Source: Prevotella vespertina
Lineage (GTDB): Bacteria > Bacteroidota > Bacteroidia > Bacteroidales > Bacteroidaceae
Direction: 5' to 3'
Assembly (NCBI RefSeq): GCF_009728485.1
Contig: NZ_VVIQ01000001.1
Coordinates: 337,016-401,015, forward strand
DNA length: 64,000 nt
Part shown: positions 52,672 through 61,235 of the stretch, in pieces
How positions within the stretch are numbered: the first letter of the stretch is position 1
Layout of the letters: every line of letters starts with the position of its first letter
Program-made: the position numbers and the translations under genes
Notes under the pieces: generated by a model
Told to the model about the DNA's origin: nothing
The model's database searches: none
What the model saw: the letters and a program-made list of their open reading frames with translations, nothing else

Positions 52672-52734
52672 TCTAATTAGCCTTATTAGCCTAATTAGTC
52701 CTATTGCCTAATAAGGCTAATAAGCCCAATAACC
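52672..52734. repeat. 9-bp tandem repeat, seven units
   Basis: Imperfect 9-base units related to CCTAATTAG/CTAATAAGC start directly after the stop of the beta-helix gene. The two halves are inverted relative to each other, so CTTATTAGCC can pair with GGCTAATAAG. Related to 14461-14532. Confidence 0.75.
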
Positions 52735-52751
52735 AATAACAAATATCGACA

Positions 52752-53231
52752 ATGAAGACAATAGATTTAAGTATTAAGATAGGATTCTGCCAACTTGATG
52801 AACTATCAGAAGACGAGCAACACCTCATCCAAACAGCAATCTCGGCTACGGGTAACAGCTATTCGCCTTACAGCAAGTTCCGTGTTGGTGCAGCATTGTT
52901 GCTTGCGAATGGCGTAGAAGTGATGGGGGCGAATCAAGAGAATGCAGCTTTTCCTTCAGGATTATGCGCTGAACGCTCCGCAATCTTTGCTGCCCAGTCC
53001 ACTTATCCAGACCAACCTATCACCCTCTTAGCGATAGCTGCGGCTAATGAGTATGGTTTGATGCGTGACCCAATCGTACCTTGTGGCGCTTGCCGACAGG
53101 TTATCTTAGAGATAGAAAGTCGTTATAACCAGCCCATTCGTATCCTTCTTTATGGTACATCAGGCGTTTATGTTATTGATACAGTCAAGGACTTGCTCCC
53201 TCTCCAATTCGTTGGTGAGTCAATGAAGTAG
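52752..53231 (+). CDS. cdd: Cytidine deaminase
   Basis: This 159-residue zinc enzyme deaminates cytidine/deoxycytidine in salvage. The SPYSKFRVGAALL segment binds substrate. The zinc-site motifs are CAERSAIF (HAE/CAE type, about 74-81) and PCGACRQVI (about 110-118), giving three Cys ligands and the catalytic Glu. The length fits the tetrameric class. It is followed after 30 bases by the DUF4250 gene. Confidence 0.94.
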   Translation: MKTIDLSIKIGFCQLDELSEDEQHLIQTAISATGNSYSPYSKFRVGAALLLANGVEVMGANQENAAFPSGLCAERSAIFAAQSTYPDQPITLLAIAAANEYGLMRDPIVPCGACRQVILEIESRYNQPIRILLYGTSGVYVIDTVKDLLPLQFVGESMK

Positions 53232-53261
53232 GTCTCTATTCATTTAAAATATTATTAAATC

Positions 53262-53462
53262 ATGGATTATCTACCAAAAGATCCAGCAATACTGGTAAGC
53301 AGTGCAAACATGCTACTGCGTGATGAAGAGTTCGATTCACTAGAGTCTCTTTGCAACAACTTCAATGAGGACGTTGACAAACTCAAGGCTTCTCTGCTCA
53401 AGGCAGGCTATGTATATAGCGAAGAGCAGCATCAGTTCCGCCCCATTGGCTTTGATAAGTAA
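53262..53462 (+). CDS. DUF4250-domain small protein
   Basis: This 66-residue protein has no signal or membrane segment. It matches the DUF4250 pattern of a small helical protein: LPKDPAILVSSANMLLRDEEFDSLESLC, then a helix pair and GYVYSEEQHQFRP. Function is unknown for the family. It probably shares the cdd transcript and ends just before a strong terminator. Confidence 0.82.
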   Translation: MDYLPKDPAILVSSANMLLRDEEFDSLESLCNNFNEDVDKLKASLLKAGYVYSEEQHQFRPIGFDK

Positions 53463-53501
53463 GCGTGAATAACACTAATTTTCATTCAAATGAAGTATCA
53501 G

Positions 53502-53533
53502 CAAGCCCCGCCGAAAGGTGGGGCTTGTCTTTT
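53502..53533 (+). terminator. Terminator of the cdd-DUF4250 unit
   Basis: CAAGCCCCGCC (53502-53512) pairs with GGTGGGGCTTG (53517-53527), followed by TCTTTT. Confidence 0.88.
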
Positions 53534-53664
53534 AAACCTAGTCTAATAATAAGGTGTATGCCCTCTTCTGTTAGCTAGAAACGTGTTGCTAGCCAGAAGA
53601 AACATGATGTGTTCCTGTTTACAAAACCTTAATGTATGTGGGGGCTATCGTCTTAAATACGGAC

Positions 53665-53954
53665 GACTTTCAGCCGATGTAATGTTGTCTCAGCGTATGA
53701 GACGTAGCGTTTCAAGCCTTGAGACACAGCGTTTCAGGCTTTGATACTCAGTGTTTCAGGCTTTGATACTCAGTGTTTCAGACCTATGATACACATCGTA
53801 TCAGCCCTATGATACACATCGTTTCAAGCCTATGATACACATCGTTTCAAGCCTATGATACACAGCGTTTCAATACATGGAACGCAGGGTTTCAGTATAT
53901 GGAACGCAGGGTTTCAGTACATGAAACGCACAGTCTCAAGCCATGAAAACGCTG
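53665..53954. repeat. Thirteen 22/23-bp palindromic units (GTnTCA-N5/6-TGAnAC)
   Basis: Unit starts are 53665, 53687, 53709, 53731, 53753, 53775, 53798, 53821, 53844, 53867, 53889, 53911 and 53933. Spacing is 22, changing to 23 in the middle four intervals. Most units read GTTTCA...TGA(A/T)AC; some are GTCTCA...TGAGAC or GTATCA...TGATAC, so arm changes are compensated. The array fills much of the 727-base gap between the DUF4250 gene and the Na/Pi transporter. No gene is seen. Confidence 0.93.
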
Positions 53955-54045
53955 TTATAAGTAGTTTGTTTAAGGCATTAGTTAGGTTTCTTTAAGGGGG
54001 AAGCAGACGTGTTTCTCGGTATTCGTAATAGGCTTGGTATAAAAT

Positions 54046-54168
54046 AAGAGAGTGTATCAAAGGTTAAACTCTTTGGTATAGATAATCTCACCTGTCTAGT
54101 ATTTGCAATCGTACTGACGGACGAGAACGTTTGTTTCTATACCCTTAACCTACTTGATACACTCTCTT
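54046..54168 (-). terminator. Long nested hairpin after the Na/Pi transporter gene
   Basis: AAGAGAGTGTATCAA (54046-54060) pairs with TTGATACACTCTCTT (54154-54168). Inside it AGGTTAA/TTAACCT and GGTATAGA with TTCTATACC pair, and then GTC-AGTA with TACT-GAC. The fold starts 22 bases after the minus-strand stop, and a T-rich tail follows on that strand. It is 123 bp long. Confidence 0.68.
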
Positions 54169-54189
54169 GTTGTTGGCAGTATATGCCCT

Positions 54190-55899
54190 TTATGCTTCTT
54201 GCTGGCGCACACCCATGCGTGCTTCTACCACATTGACAACGTAGTCACCGAGCTTTTCACACTCCTGAATGATGTCTATATACATCGTACCAATAGCGTA
54301 AGTGTATTTATGTTCATTGACGTCATTGATGTTCTGTGAGCGTAGTTGATTGCGGTAATTATTAATCTCGTTCTCTATGTTGAACGAACGATTCACATCG
54401 TTGTCTTGTCTATGTCCCACCAAGATACGATTCATCTGCGTGAGAGCATCGTCCGTTAACTCGAACATCTGATGTATATGATCATACTGTTCCTCTGTAA
54501 AGTCCTCCTTGCCGCGTATGCGTCTTCCCACTGTACGAGCGATATTGTAACAAGCATCACCAATACTCTCTAGTTCTGAAATCTCACGTAACATAGAGCG
54601 TACCTTATCCTTTGTCTCATCGCTCAAATGGGCATTTGACACTTGATCAAGGTATTTGGCAATCTCAATCTCCATGTTATCTGAGATTCCTTCATACTTC
54701 TCAATGCGTGTATAAAGCTTATTGAACTTCTCTGTGTCACGCTCTCCAAGTAGTTCACGTACCATTCCGAACATTCTTTGGATACGTTCTGCAAACGACT
54801 TAATCTCCTTAGATGCTTCCAAGACAGAGAGCTCTGGCGTCTTCATGATACCTGCCTGAATGAAATGAAGACGGAACTCATCCTCGTCTTTGTTGGCCTT
54901 TGGCTTGATAATCAAGCATACTAACTTTTCTAAGTACTTGATGGGACCAACAAGGATAAGCGTGTTGGTAACATTGAACGTGGTGTGGAAGGCGGCTAAC
55001 ACAAAGCTAAGTTTAGCGGCATTAGCGGCAAATCCAGCTGCTCCCTTAGGCATCGTCACGTCATAACCAACCCAGCTGCAGACCATGTTAATGAATGGAT
55101 GGAAGATACACAATACCCAAATAACACCAAAGATATTAAACACCATGTGTGCCATGGCAGCTCTTCGTGCCTGCGTGTTTGCCGTCAATGCGGCAAGGTT
55201 AGAGGTAACTGTTGTTCCGATATTCTCACCCATTACGAGTGCTATTCCTTGGTAGATTGGAAGCACACCGGTCGAACAGAGAATCATCGTAATAGCCATG
55301 ATTGCAGCGGAGCTTTGCACACACATCGTCAGCACACTACCGATGAGTAAGAATACAATTGTGGTGAAGAAGCTCTGTGGATCGAACTGACTAAAGAAAT
55401 CAAGTACCGCTTGGTTGTGTGCCAAATCCATGTCTATACCCGTTTGGCGCAGCGTTCCCAAGCCTAGAAACATGAATGATATGCCGAAGAGGAAGTCGCC
55501 AATTAGCTTGCGCTTCTTAGAGTAAATCAGTACAATACCAATGAAGAAAGCAGGCCAAACGAAGTCGGTAATGTTAAACGAGAAGCCTGCTGACATGATC
55601 CATGCCGTTAGGGTTGTTCCGATGTTAGCACCCATGATGACGGAGATAGCCTGCACAAGGGTGAGTAATCCTGCATTCACGAAACTAACCGTCATGACTG
55701 TTGTTGCCGTTGATGATTGGACGGCTGCGGTAATAAATGTACCTGTTAAAATACCAGTGAAGCGATTAGTTGTCATTGCACCAAGGACATGACGCAATTG
55801 AGGTCCTGCCATCTTTTGCAGGCTTTCACTCATTGCCTTCATACCAAACATTAGTAACGCTAAGGCTCCAATGAGCTTAAAAAAAATCCAAATCGACAT
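54190..55899 (-). CDS. Na/Pi cotransporter family protein with PhoU-like tail
   Basis: This 569-residue membrane protein has two inverted Na/Pi repeats marked by AAVQSSTATTVMTV (about 57-70) and CVQSSAAIMAITM (about 190-202), each followed by IGTT motifs (GANIGTT, GENIGTT). A PhoU-like cytoplasmic helical domain occupies about 355-565. It probably imports phosphate or a related anion using sodium. The ATG at 55899 (MSIWIFFKLIG) starts at the first helix; an in-frame ATG 16 codons upstream is rejected. It is divergent from the nucleoside kinase. Confidence 0.9.
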   Translation of the reverse strand: MSIWIFFKLIGALALLMFGMKAMSESLQKMAGPQLRHVLGAMTTNRFTGILTGTFITAAVQSSTATTVMTVSFVNAGLLTLVQAISVIMGANIGTTLTAWIMSAGFSFNITDFVWPAFFIGIVLIYSKKRKLIGDFLFGISFMFLGLGTLRQTGIDMDLAHNQAVLDFFSQFDPQSFFTTIVFLLIGSVLTMCVQSSAAIMAITMILCSTGVLPIYQGIALVMGENIGTTVTSNLAALTANTQARRAAMAHMVFNIFGVIWVLCIFHPFINMVCSWVGYDVTMPKGAAGFAANAAKLSFVLAAFHTTFNVTNTLILVGPIKYLEKLVCLIIKPKANKDEDEFRLHFIQAGIMKTPELSVLEASKEIKSFAERIQRMFGMVRELLGERDTEKFNKLYTRIEKYEGISDNMEIEIAKYLDQVSNAHLSDETKDKVRSMLREISELESIGDACYNIARTVGRRIRGKEDFTEEQYDHIHQMFELTDDALTQMNRILVGHRQDNDVNRSFNIENEINNYRNQLRSQNINDVNEHKYTYAIGTMYIDIIQECEKLGDYVVNVVEARMGVRQQEA

Positions 55900-56015
55900 A
55901 TAATAACTTAATTTGTGACGACTAACTCTTGTGTATATGCAGAACAATCTTTACCTTTACCATTCGTATTTTATAGACGAACGATTTAGTCCACCGACTT
56001 ACATTTAACACGTAA

Positions 56016-57683
56016 ATGCTTATGACACAATTACTGCATATCCGCTGCAAAAATAATAAAAAAAGTCTGAAAGTCCCAATGGGAAGTACACTTTCTGATG
56101 TTTTCAAGGAAATAAATATTCAAATGCCTTATGGTCCTGTAAGTGCTAAAGTGAATAATAAAGTTGAAGGGTTGCATTACAGGCTCTATCATAATAAGGA
56201 TGTGGAGTACCTTGATTTGCATACACAATCGGGTATTCGCACTTACACTCGGTCGCTTTTCCTTGTGCTTTGTAAGGCTGTCCACGACCTTTATTCGCGA
56301 AGCGAAGTGATCATAGATATTCCTGTTTCAAATGGTTATTATTGTAATTTGAAACTCGGTCATGCTATCACTGCAGAGGATGTAAACCGCATTCGCACAC
56401 GAATGCAGGAGATTGTCAATGCTCATCTACCTATCCAACGTTTTGAAACAACAACAGAAGAGGCTATTGATATGTTCTCTAAACTCGGTGACGAACAAAA
56501 GGCAAAGTTGCTCAAGAGTAGTGGAACGCTTTATACTGTTTATTACGTTCTGGATGACTATAAGGATTATTACTACGGTTCAATGCTCACGAACACGTCA
56601 CAACTATATCTCTTCGGACTCGAACCTTATTTTGATGGTGTGTTACTGCGCATCCCTTCCGTGCAAGATCCATCCCAATTAGGTGCCTTGATACGACAGG
56701 ATAAGATGTTTGAAGTGTTTAAAGAGCATCATCGTTGGCAGAGTCTGTTAGGTATAAAGACGGTGGGTGACTTTAATGAGGCGGTTGGCAATGGTGAAGC
56801 CACCAATCTAATTAATGTCAGCGAAGCCTTGCAAGAGAAGAAGATATCACAGATTGCGGATAAGATTGCAGCAAAGAAAGATATTAGGGTGGTACTGATT
56901 GCAGGACCATCATCGAGTGGTAAGACCACATTCTGCAAACGGCTTTCTGTGCAACTACTTGCTAGTGGTGTGAAGCCCGTACAGATTTCGTTGGATGACT
57001 ACTTCGTTAATCGGGAAGAAACACCGAAGGATGAACAGGGAGAATATGATTACGAAAGCATCTATGCACTGAATATTCCACTCATCAACGAGCAGTTTAA
57101 TGCTTTATTCAATGGTCAGGAGGTGGAATTACCCAAGTATAATTTCCAAACAGGAAGTAGTGAGAAGAGTGGGAATAAGTTGCATTTGGAGGAGAATAAC
57201 GTGTTGGTTGTAGAAGGAATCCATGCCCTTAACCCGACACTCACGGCTCAGATTCCCGACGACAAGAAGTTTAAGATCTATGCTTCTGCGCTTACTACCA
57301 TCCTATTGGATAATCACAACTATATCCCAACAACTGACAATCGATTGCTCCGACGCATTGTTCGTGATTATAAGTATCGTGGTTGTTCGGCACAAGAAAC
57401 GATCCGCCGATGGCCTAGTGTGCGTTCTGGTGAGAATAAATGGATATTCCCTTATCAGGAGCAAGCCGATGTGATGTTTAATACAGCTATGCTCTTCGAG
57501 CTTGCAGTCATAAAGCCACAAGCAGAGGAGGTGCTCGAGCAAGTACCAGAGAATTGTGAAGAATATGCCGAGGCCTATCGTTTACGCAAGTTCCTCAAGT
57601 ACTTCTCTCCACAGCCTTTCCGTGCGCTCCCTCCAACCTCATTGCTCCGTGAGTTCCTTGGTGGTAGTTCGTTTAAGTATTAA
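56016..57683 (+). CDS. TGS/ThrRS-like domain fused to uridine kinase (nucleoside kinase)
   Basis: This 555-residue fusion has three parts. First is a TGS-like N-terminus (KSLKVPMGSTLSDVFKEI, about 12-60). The middle (about 65-280) resembles the N2/editing region of threonyl-tRNA synthetase and includes LFLVLCKAVHDLYSRSEVII. The C-terminal uridine-kinase domain has P-loop IAGPSSSGKTTFCKR (about 294-308), ISLDDYFVNRE and EGIHALN. Proteins of this layout are annotated as nucleoside kinases in Bacteroidota and Thermotogales. The TGS/ThrRS-like part probably senses or binds RNA or a ligand (inference). An alternative ATG is at 56022. Confidence 0.87.
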   Translation: MLMTQLLHIRCKNNKKSLKVPMGSTLSDVFKEINIQMPYGPVSAKVNNKVEGLHYRLYHNKDVEYLDLHTQSGIRTYTRSLFLVLCKAVHDLYSRSEVIIDIPVSNGYYCNLKLGHAITAEDVNRIRTRMQEIVNAHLPIQRFETTTEEAIDMFSKLGDEQKAKLLKSSGTLYTVYYVLDDYKDYYYGSMLTNTSQLYLFGLEPYFDGVLLRIPSVQDPSQLGALIRQDKMFEVFKEHHRWQSLLGIKTVGDFNEAVGNGEATNLINVSEALQEKKISQIADKIAAKKDIRVVLIAGPSSSGKTTFCKRLSVQLLASGVKPVQISLDDYFVNREETPKDEQGEYDYESIYALNIPLINEQFNALFNGQEVELPKYNFQTGSSEKSGNKLHLEENNVLVVEGIHALNPTLTAQIPDDKKFKIYASALTTILLDNHNYIPTTDNRLLRRIVRDYKYRGCSAQETIRRWPSVRSGENKWIFPYQEQADVMFNTAMLFELAVIKPQAEEVLEQVPENCEEYAEAYRLRKFLKYFSPQPFRALPPTSLLREFLGGSSFKY

Positions 57684-57724
57684 GAAGTATTCTTGTTTCT
57701 CATGATAATTTAAAAAATAAGTCT

Positions 57725-57732
57725 TATCTTTG
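57725..57732 (+). promoter_or_regulatory. -7 element before the small membrane protein gene
   Basis: TATCTTTG lies 36 bases before the ATG at 57769. No TTTG at ideal -33 distance; CTTG/GTTT lies too far upstream. Confidence 0.5.
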
Positions 57733-57768
57733 TGCTGTTAAACTTTTAAACAACTAATTATTAAAACA

Positions 57769-57981
57769 ATGCACAAGTATTCCTTATTTAGATATCTGCG
57801 GAAGTATTTTCGTGAGACGTTATTAGCTACATGTTTCTGGTTAATTTATGAACTCTTTGATCATCTTGGGTTTGAACAAGCATGGTCTATTTTGTGGCCA
57901 GCACTAGTATTTGGCACGATTTTTGGCTTAACTTCAGTTGTAGAAGCCATATACAAAGATAAACATAAAAAGAGTAATTAG
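57769..57981 (+). CDS. Small two-helix membrane protein
   Basis: This 70-residue protein has two hydrophobic segments (TLLATCFWLIYELF, about 18-31, and SILWPALVFGTIFGLTSVVEAIY, about 40-62) and a basic tail (KDKHKKSN). No family is recognised. A -7 promoter element lies just upstream and a clean terminator follows, which supports it being a real gene. Confidence 0.65.
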   Translation: MHKYSLFRYLRKYFRETLLATCFWLIYELFDHLGFEQAWSILWPALVFGTIFGLTSVVEAIYKDKHKKSN

Positions 57982-57993
57982 CCGAACAAAGCT

Positions 57994-58035
57994 GTTCCCC
58001 GTAAATTCCTCATTGATGAGAAGTTTACGGGGAAC
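57994..58035. terminator. Bidirectional terminator
   Basis: GTTCCCCGTAAA (57994-58005) pairs perfectly with TTTACGGGGAAC (58024-58035) between the small membrane gene and convergent cysS; inner CTCA/TGAG also pairs. Confidence 0.82.
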
Positions 58036-58057
58036 GTGTTAGAAGTGGTTTTTCCTC

Positions 58058-59545
58058 TTATCTGTCAAGTTTCCAGGTAACACCATCTTTAGTGTCTTTC
58101 ACTTGGAAACCTGCATCAGCCAAAGCGTCACGAATCTGATCGCTGACCGCCCAATTCTTCTCAGCCTTAGCCTTTGCACGAAGATCGAGTACCATGTCTA
58201 CTACCTTTCCGTATGCCTCTTCGCGTGCATCGTTATTAGCACTGCGCTCGTTCTTGAGTCCCAAGATGTCGAAAGCAAAGAGTTGCATAGCCTCCGTGAG
58301 TTCCCTTAGATCATCGGCAGAAATCTGTGCCTTGTGATCGATAAGAACGTTTACCAAGTGGCAAGCCTCAAACAGATTAGAGATGACAGCAGGCGTCATT
58401 AAGTCGTCATTCATCGCATCGTAACACTTCTGACGGAAGTTAGCAACAAACTTCTTCGTATTATCGTCCGATGCATCCGATGGCTGAATGCGTGCCGAAT
58501 CCTCAATACCATTCATCAAACGTTCGTATCCCTTCTCTGCAGCTTGCAATGCCTCGTTAGAGAAGTCGACAGTCCCACGATAGTGAGCAGATAGGATGAA
58601 GAAACGAATTGTCATTGGCGAGTAAGCCTGCGTGAGCGTGTCATGCTTGCCAGTAAAGAACTGTTCGAGCGTAATAAAGTTGCCCAACGACTTACCCATC
58701 TTCTGTCCATTGATTGTAATCATGTTATTGTGCATCCAATACTTTACCATTTCATCGCCCTGTGAAGCTACAGCTTGCGCAATCTCACACTCATGATGCG
58801 GGAAAATCAAGTCCATACCGCCACCATGAATATCAAAGTGATCGCCCAAATACTTGCGCCCCATAGCTGTACACTCACAATGCCAACCAGGGAAACCATT
58901 ACTCCAAGGCGATGGCCAACGCATGATATGTTCGGGCATAGCACGCTTCCACAATGCAAAGTCAACCTGATTATGCTTCTCACCAACGCCTGCTAACTCA
59001 CGAGAGTTATTAATCATATCGGTGAGATTACGCCCTGACAATACGCCATAATGATGGTCCTTGTCATACTTAGCCACGTCGAAATAAATGCTACCATTGC
59101 TTTCGTAAGCATAACCATTGTCCATAATCTGCTTCACCAGCTCCTCCTGTTCAATGATATGCCCTGTTGCATGCGGCTCAATACTTGGCGGCAAAACATT
59201 CAATGCATGCATAGCATCGTGATAACGATTGGTGTAATATTGTGCAATCTCCATCGGTTCGAGTTGCTCAAGCCGTGCCTTCTTCTCAATCTTATCATCC
59301 CCCTCATCGGCATCATGCTCCAAGTGCCCCACGTCAGTGACGTTACGAACATAACGAACCTTATACCCGATATGCTTCAGATAGCGGAATAAGAGGTCGA
59401 AAGTGATGGCAGGACGCGCATGCCCAAGGTGTGGATCGCCATAAACAGTAGGACCACAGACATACATACCCACGTTAGGTGCAGCGATGGGTTGGAACAA
59501 CTCCTTCTTACGATGCAGTGTATTGTAAATTACTAAGTCTTGCAT
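58058..59545 (-). CDS. cysS: Cysteinyl-tRNA synthetase
   Basis: This 495-residue class I synthetase charges tRNA-Cys. The HIGH-type motif is [14 protein letters not shown] (about 32-45). The zinc ligands are CGPTV (Cys30), WHCECTAMG and [13 protein letters not shown] appears as KMGKSLGN. The first position after the Met of KMSKS is Gly here rather than Ser, which is common in family members. The length is typical. A minus-strand -7 element lies at 59575-59582. The neighbours are unrelated, so it is probably monocistronic. Confidence 0.95.
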   Translation of the reverse strand: MQDLVIYNTLHRKKELFQPIAAPNVGMYVCGPTVYGDPHLGHARPAITFDLLFRYLKHIGYKVRYVRNVTDVGHLEHDADEGDDKIEKKARLEQLEPMEIAQYYTNRYHDAMHALNVLPPSIEPHATGHIIEQEELVKQIMDNGYAYESNGSIYFDVAKYDKDHHYGVLSGRNLTDMINNSRELAGVGEKHNQVDFALWKRAMPEHIMRWPSPWSNGFPGWHCECTAMGRKYLGDHFDIHGGGMDLIFPHHECEIAQAVASQGDEMVKYWMHNNMITINGQKMGKSLGNFITLEQFFTGKHDTLTQAYSPMTIRFFILSAHYRGTVDFSNEALQAAEKGYERLMNGIEDSARIQPSDASDDNTKKFVANFRQKCYDAMNDDLMTPAVISNLFEACHLVNVLIDHKAQISADDLRELTEAMQLFAFDILGLKNERSANNDAREEAYGKVVDMVLDLRAKAKAEKNWAVSDQIRDALADAGFQVKDTKDGVTWKLDR

Positions 59546-59574
59546 AATCTGGTTATTTATTACTTAATGTGATG

Positions 59575-59582
59575 CAAAATTA
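59575..59582 (-). promoter_or_regulatory. Minus-strand -7 element of cysS
   Basis: On the minus strand this reads TAATTTTG, about 30 bases before the cysS ATG. No clear -33 partner. Confidence 0.5.
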
Positions 59583-59733
59583 CAAAATTATTATCACCCG
59601 TAACACGTCTGTCTACACTTTTTATAATCTTTGTTTCGCATCGGTGAAAGATATGGAAGCGAATACGCAGGTCGTGCGTCTTCGTTTGATTATGTGCCTG
59701 TCTCTGCTTTGTCCGACTTATGTTCCCGATTCA

Positions 59734-60122
59734 TTAGATGTATGTATTCCATTCCTTAGATGTGTATCTTTGGTTCGTTAGATATATGTCTTCCATTCAT
59801 TAGATGTATGTCTTCTATTCGTTAGATGTGCGTCTTTGATTCATTAGACGTATGTCTCATGTTATTCTCATCATGATGAAACCTGTGTCTCATCATGATG
59901 AAACGAGTGTCTCATCACGATGAAACACAATCTTCACCATGGTGAAGATACTATGAGGCGTATGTGTAAAGGATGGCAGATGTATGTGTAAACAATGCCG
60001 AGCATAGCTGTAAGCAATATCGAACATACTTTGTAAGCAACATTGAGCATATCTGCAAACGAAATCAACCATACTTGTAAGCGGTATCGAGTATGGTTGA
60101 AAGGGGGCGGTAGACGTATGAT
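59734..60122. repeat. Composite 22-bp array with three motif families
   Basis: TTAGATG-type units start at 59734, 59756, 59778, 59800, 59822 and 59844. In the same phase the motif changes to GTCTCATCATGATGAAAC-type palindromes at 59865, 59887, 59909 and 59931. GTAAGC-type units then start at 59966, 59988, 60010, 60033, 60055, 60077 and 60099. Nearly all steps are 22 bp. It occupies most of the 638-base gap between cysS and the alpha/beta hydrolase. A short ORF across 59569-59781 is an artefact of the repeats. Confidence 0.9.
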
Positions 60123-60183
60123 GAAGGTGGGGAAAGGGCTATCTTTAGTGCTTCCAAAGCGTGGGAGGTGTTCGTTAGCCCAC

Positions 60184-61137
60184 TTATTTGAAGTATTTGC
60201 TAACGAAGTTCTTCACTTTGGATTCATATAGTTTTGGATAGTCGTGATAGCTATATGCGTGCTCAGAACCTTGTGTTATCCATAGTTGCTTGGGCTGGGG
60301 TTTTGCCTTGTAGAGGGGATATACCATCCATGAAGGGACATAGGTGTCGTGGTCGCCATGAATGAAGAGCATGGGGCGGTGGCATTTCTTGACTTGTTCC
60401 ATTGGACTCGCCTCATGGAAATTCCAACCATGCTTGACTTGGCAGAGGGCTGAGGCTAGGGGGACGAGGGGGAATTGTGGGAGGTTGAACTGCGCCTTTA
60501 GCTGGTCGGTACATTCGTCCCATACGCTGGTGTAACCGCAATCCTCTACGTATGCTTTCACGTATGTTGGGATATTCTCATCGCCTGACACGTTCATAAT
60601 GGTGGCTGCTCCCATGGAGACGCCATGTAATACCATCTGACTAGGGTGGCGTTTATCACGGAACATCCGTTCGGCAACGGGTATCCATTGCTCTATGTCT
60701 TTGCGGTCGTTCCAGCCCATTTGTATGGAGTTGCCTTCGCTTTGCCCGTGCCCGTGAAGGTCGGGTAGTAGTACGTTCATGCGCATCACCTTATTATATA
60801 TATGAGCGATGTATAGGAGTCCCAACCCGTTGTCTTTATATCCGTGGACGCATATTGCTGTGCGCCCGCAGGCTGAATCACCACGAAGATAGAAGGCGTG
60901 CGCCCGCAAGTGGTTATTGAGTAGGATGGTTGTGTCACGCAGTTGGTGGGTGGTCTTGAGGCTGTCTAACCATGGAGTAAGGCTTGGATAGCGTTGATGT
61001 AATTTTGCCCAACGATAGTCGTAAGTGTGGGTTGGCTCCTCAAGCATGTACTTTAGGAGATAAGATGTGGTAGCCGCTAGTGTGCCAATGACCACGATCA
61101 ATGCGATGATAAGATATAGAGAGAGCTTCTTCTTCAT
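60184..61137 (-). CDS. Membrane-anchored alpha/beta hydrolase
   Basis: This 317-residue protein has one N-terminal transmembrane helix (about 6-30). An alpha/beta-hydrolase domain follows: oxyanion-region CVHGYKDNG, nucleophile elbow LHGVSMGAATIM (Ser near 172), acid HGDHDTYVP (Asp near 258) and His in GSEHAYSYHDYP. DLHGHGQSEGN is also typical. The substrate is unknown; the closest general type is Bacteroidota serine aminopeptidase-S33/BAAT-like hydrolases. It follows the Gfo/Idh/MocA gene on the same strand with 98 bases between. Confidence 0.85.
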   Translation of the reverse strand: MKKKLSLYLIIALIVVIGTLAATTSYLLKYMLEEPTHTYDYRWAKLHQRYPSLTPWLDSLKTTHQLRDTTILLNNHLRAHAFYLRGDSACGRTAICVHGYKDNGLGLLYIAHIYNKVMRMNVLLPDLHGHGQSEGNSIQMGWNDRKDIEQWIPVAERMFRDKRHPSQMVLHGVSMGAATIMNVSGDENIPTYVKAYVEDCGYTSVWDECTDQLKAQFNLPQFPLVPLASALCQVKHGWNFHEASPMEQVKKCHRPMLFIHGDHDTYVPSWMVYPLYKAKPQPKQLWITQGSEHAYSYHDYPKLYESKVKNFVSKYFK

Positions 61138-61235
61138 TGTTATTTGTGATTAGGCTAAGGGATGAGTTCTGTTGACTTTCACGCCTCTATCATCCTGCAC
61201 GTTCTTCAGTTTCTCTTGACTTCTTTGACTGCTTT

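Noticed and set aside
53665..53954. CRISPR array
   Set aside because: Units are contiguous with no unique spacers, the repeats are imperfect, and no cas genes are in the window.
54046..54168. Transposable MITE
   Set aside because: There is no target-site duplication and no second copy in the window; its position after a stop codon fits a terminator better.
59569..59781. Plus-strand ORF of 70 codons upstream of the composite array
   Set aside because: It overlaps the cysS promoter region and runs into the 22-bp repeats; no family features.
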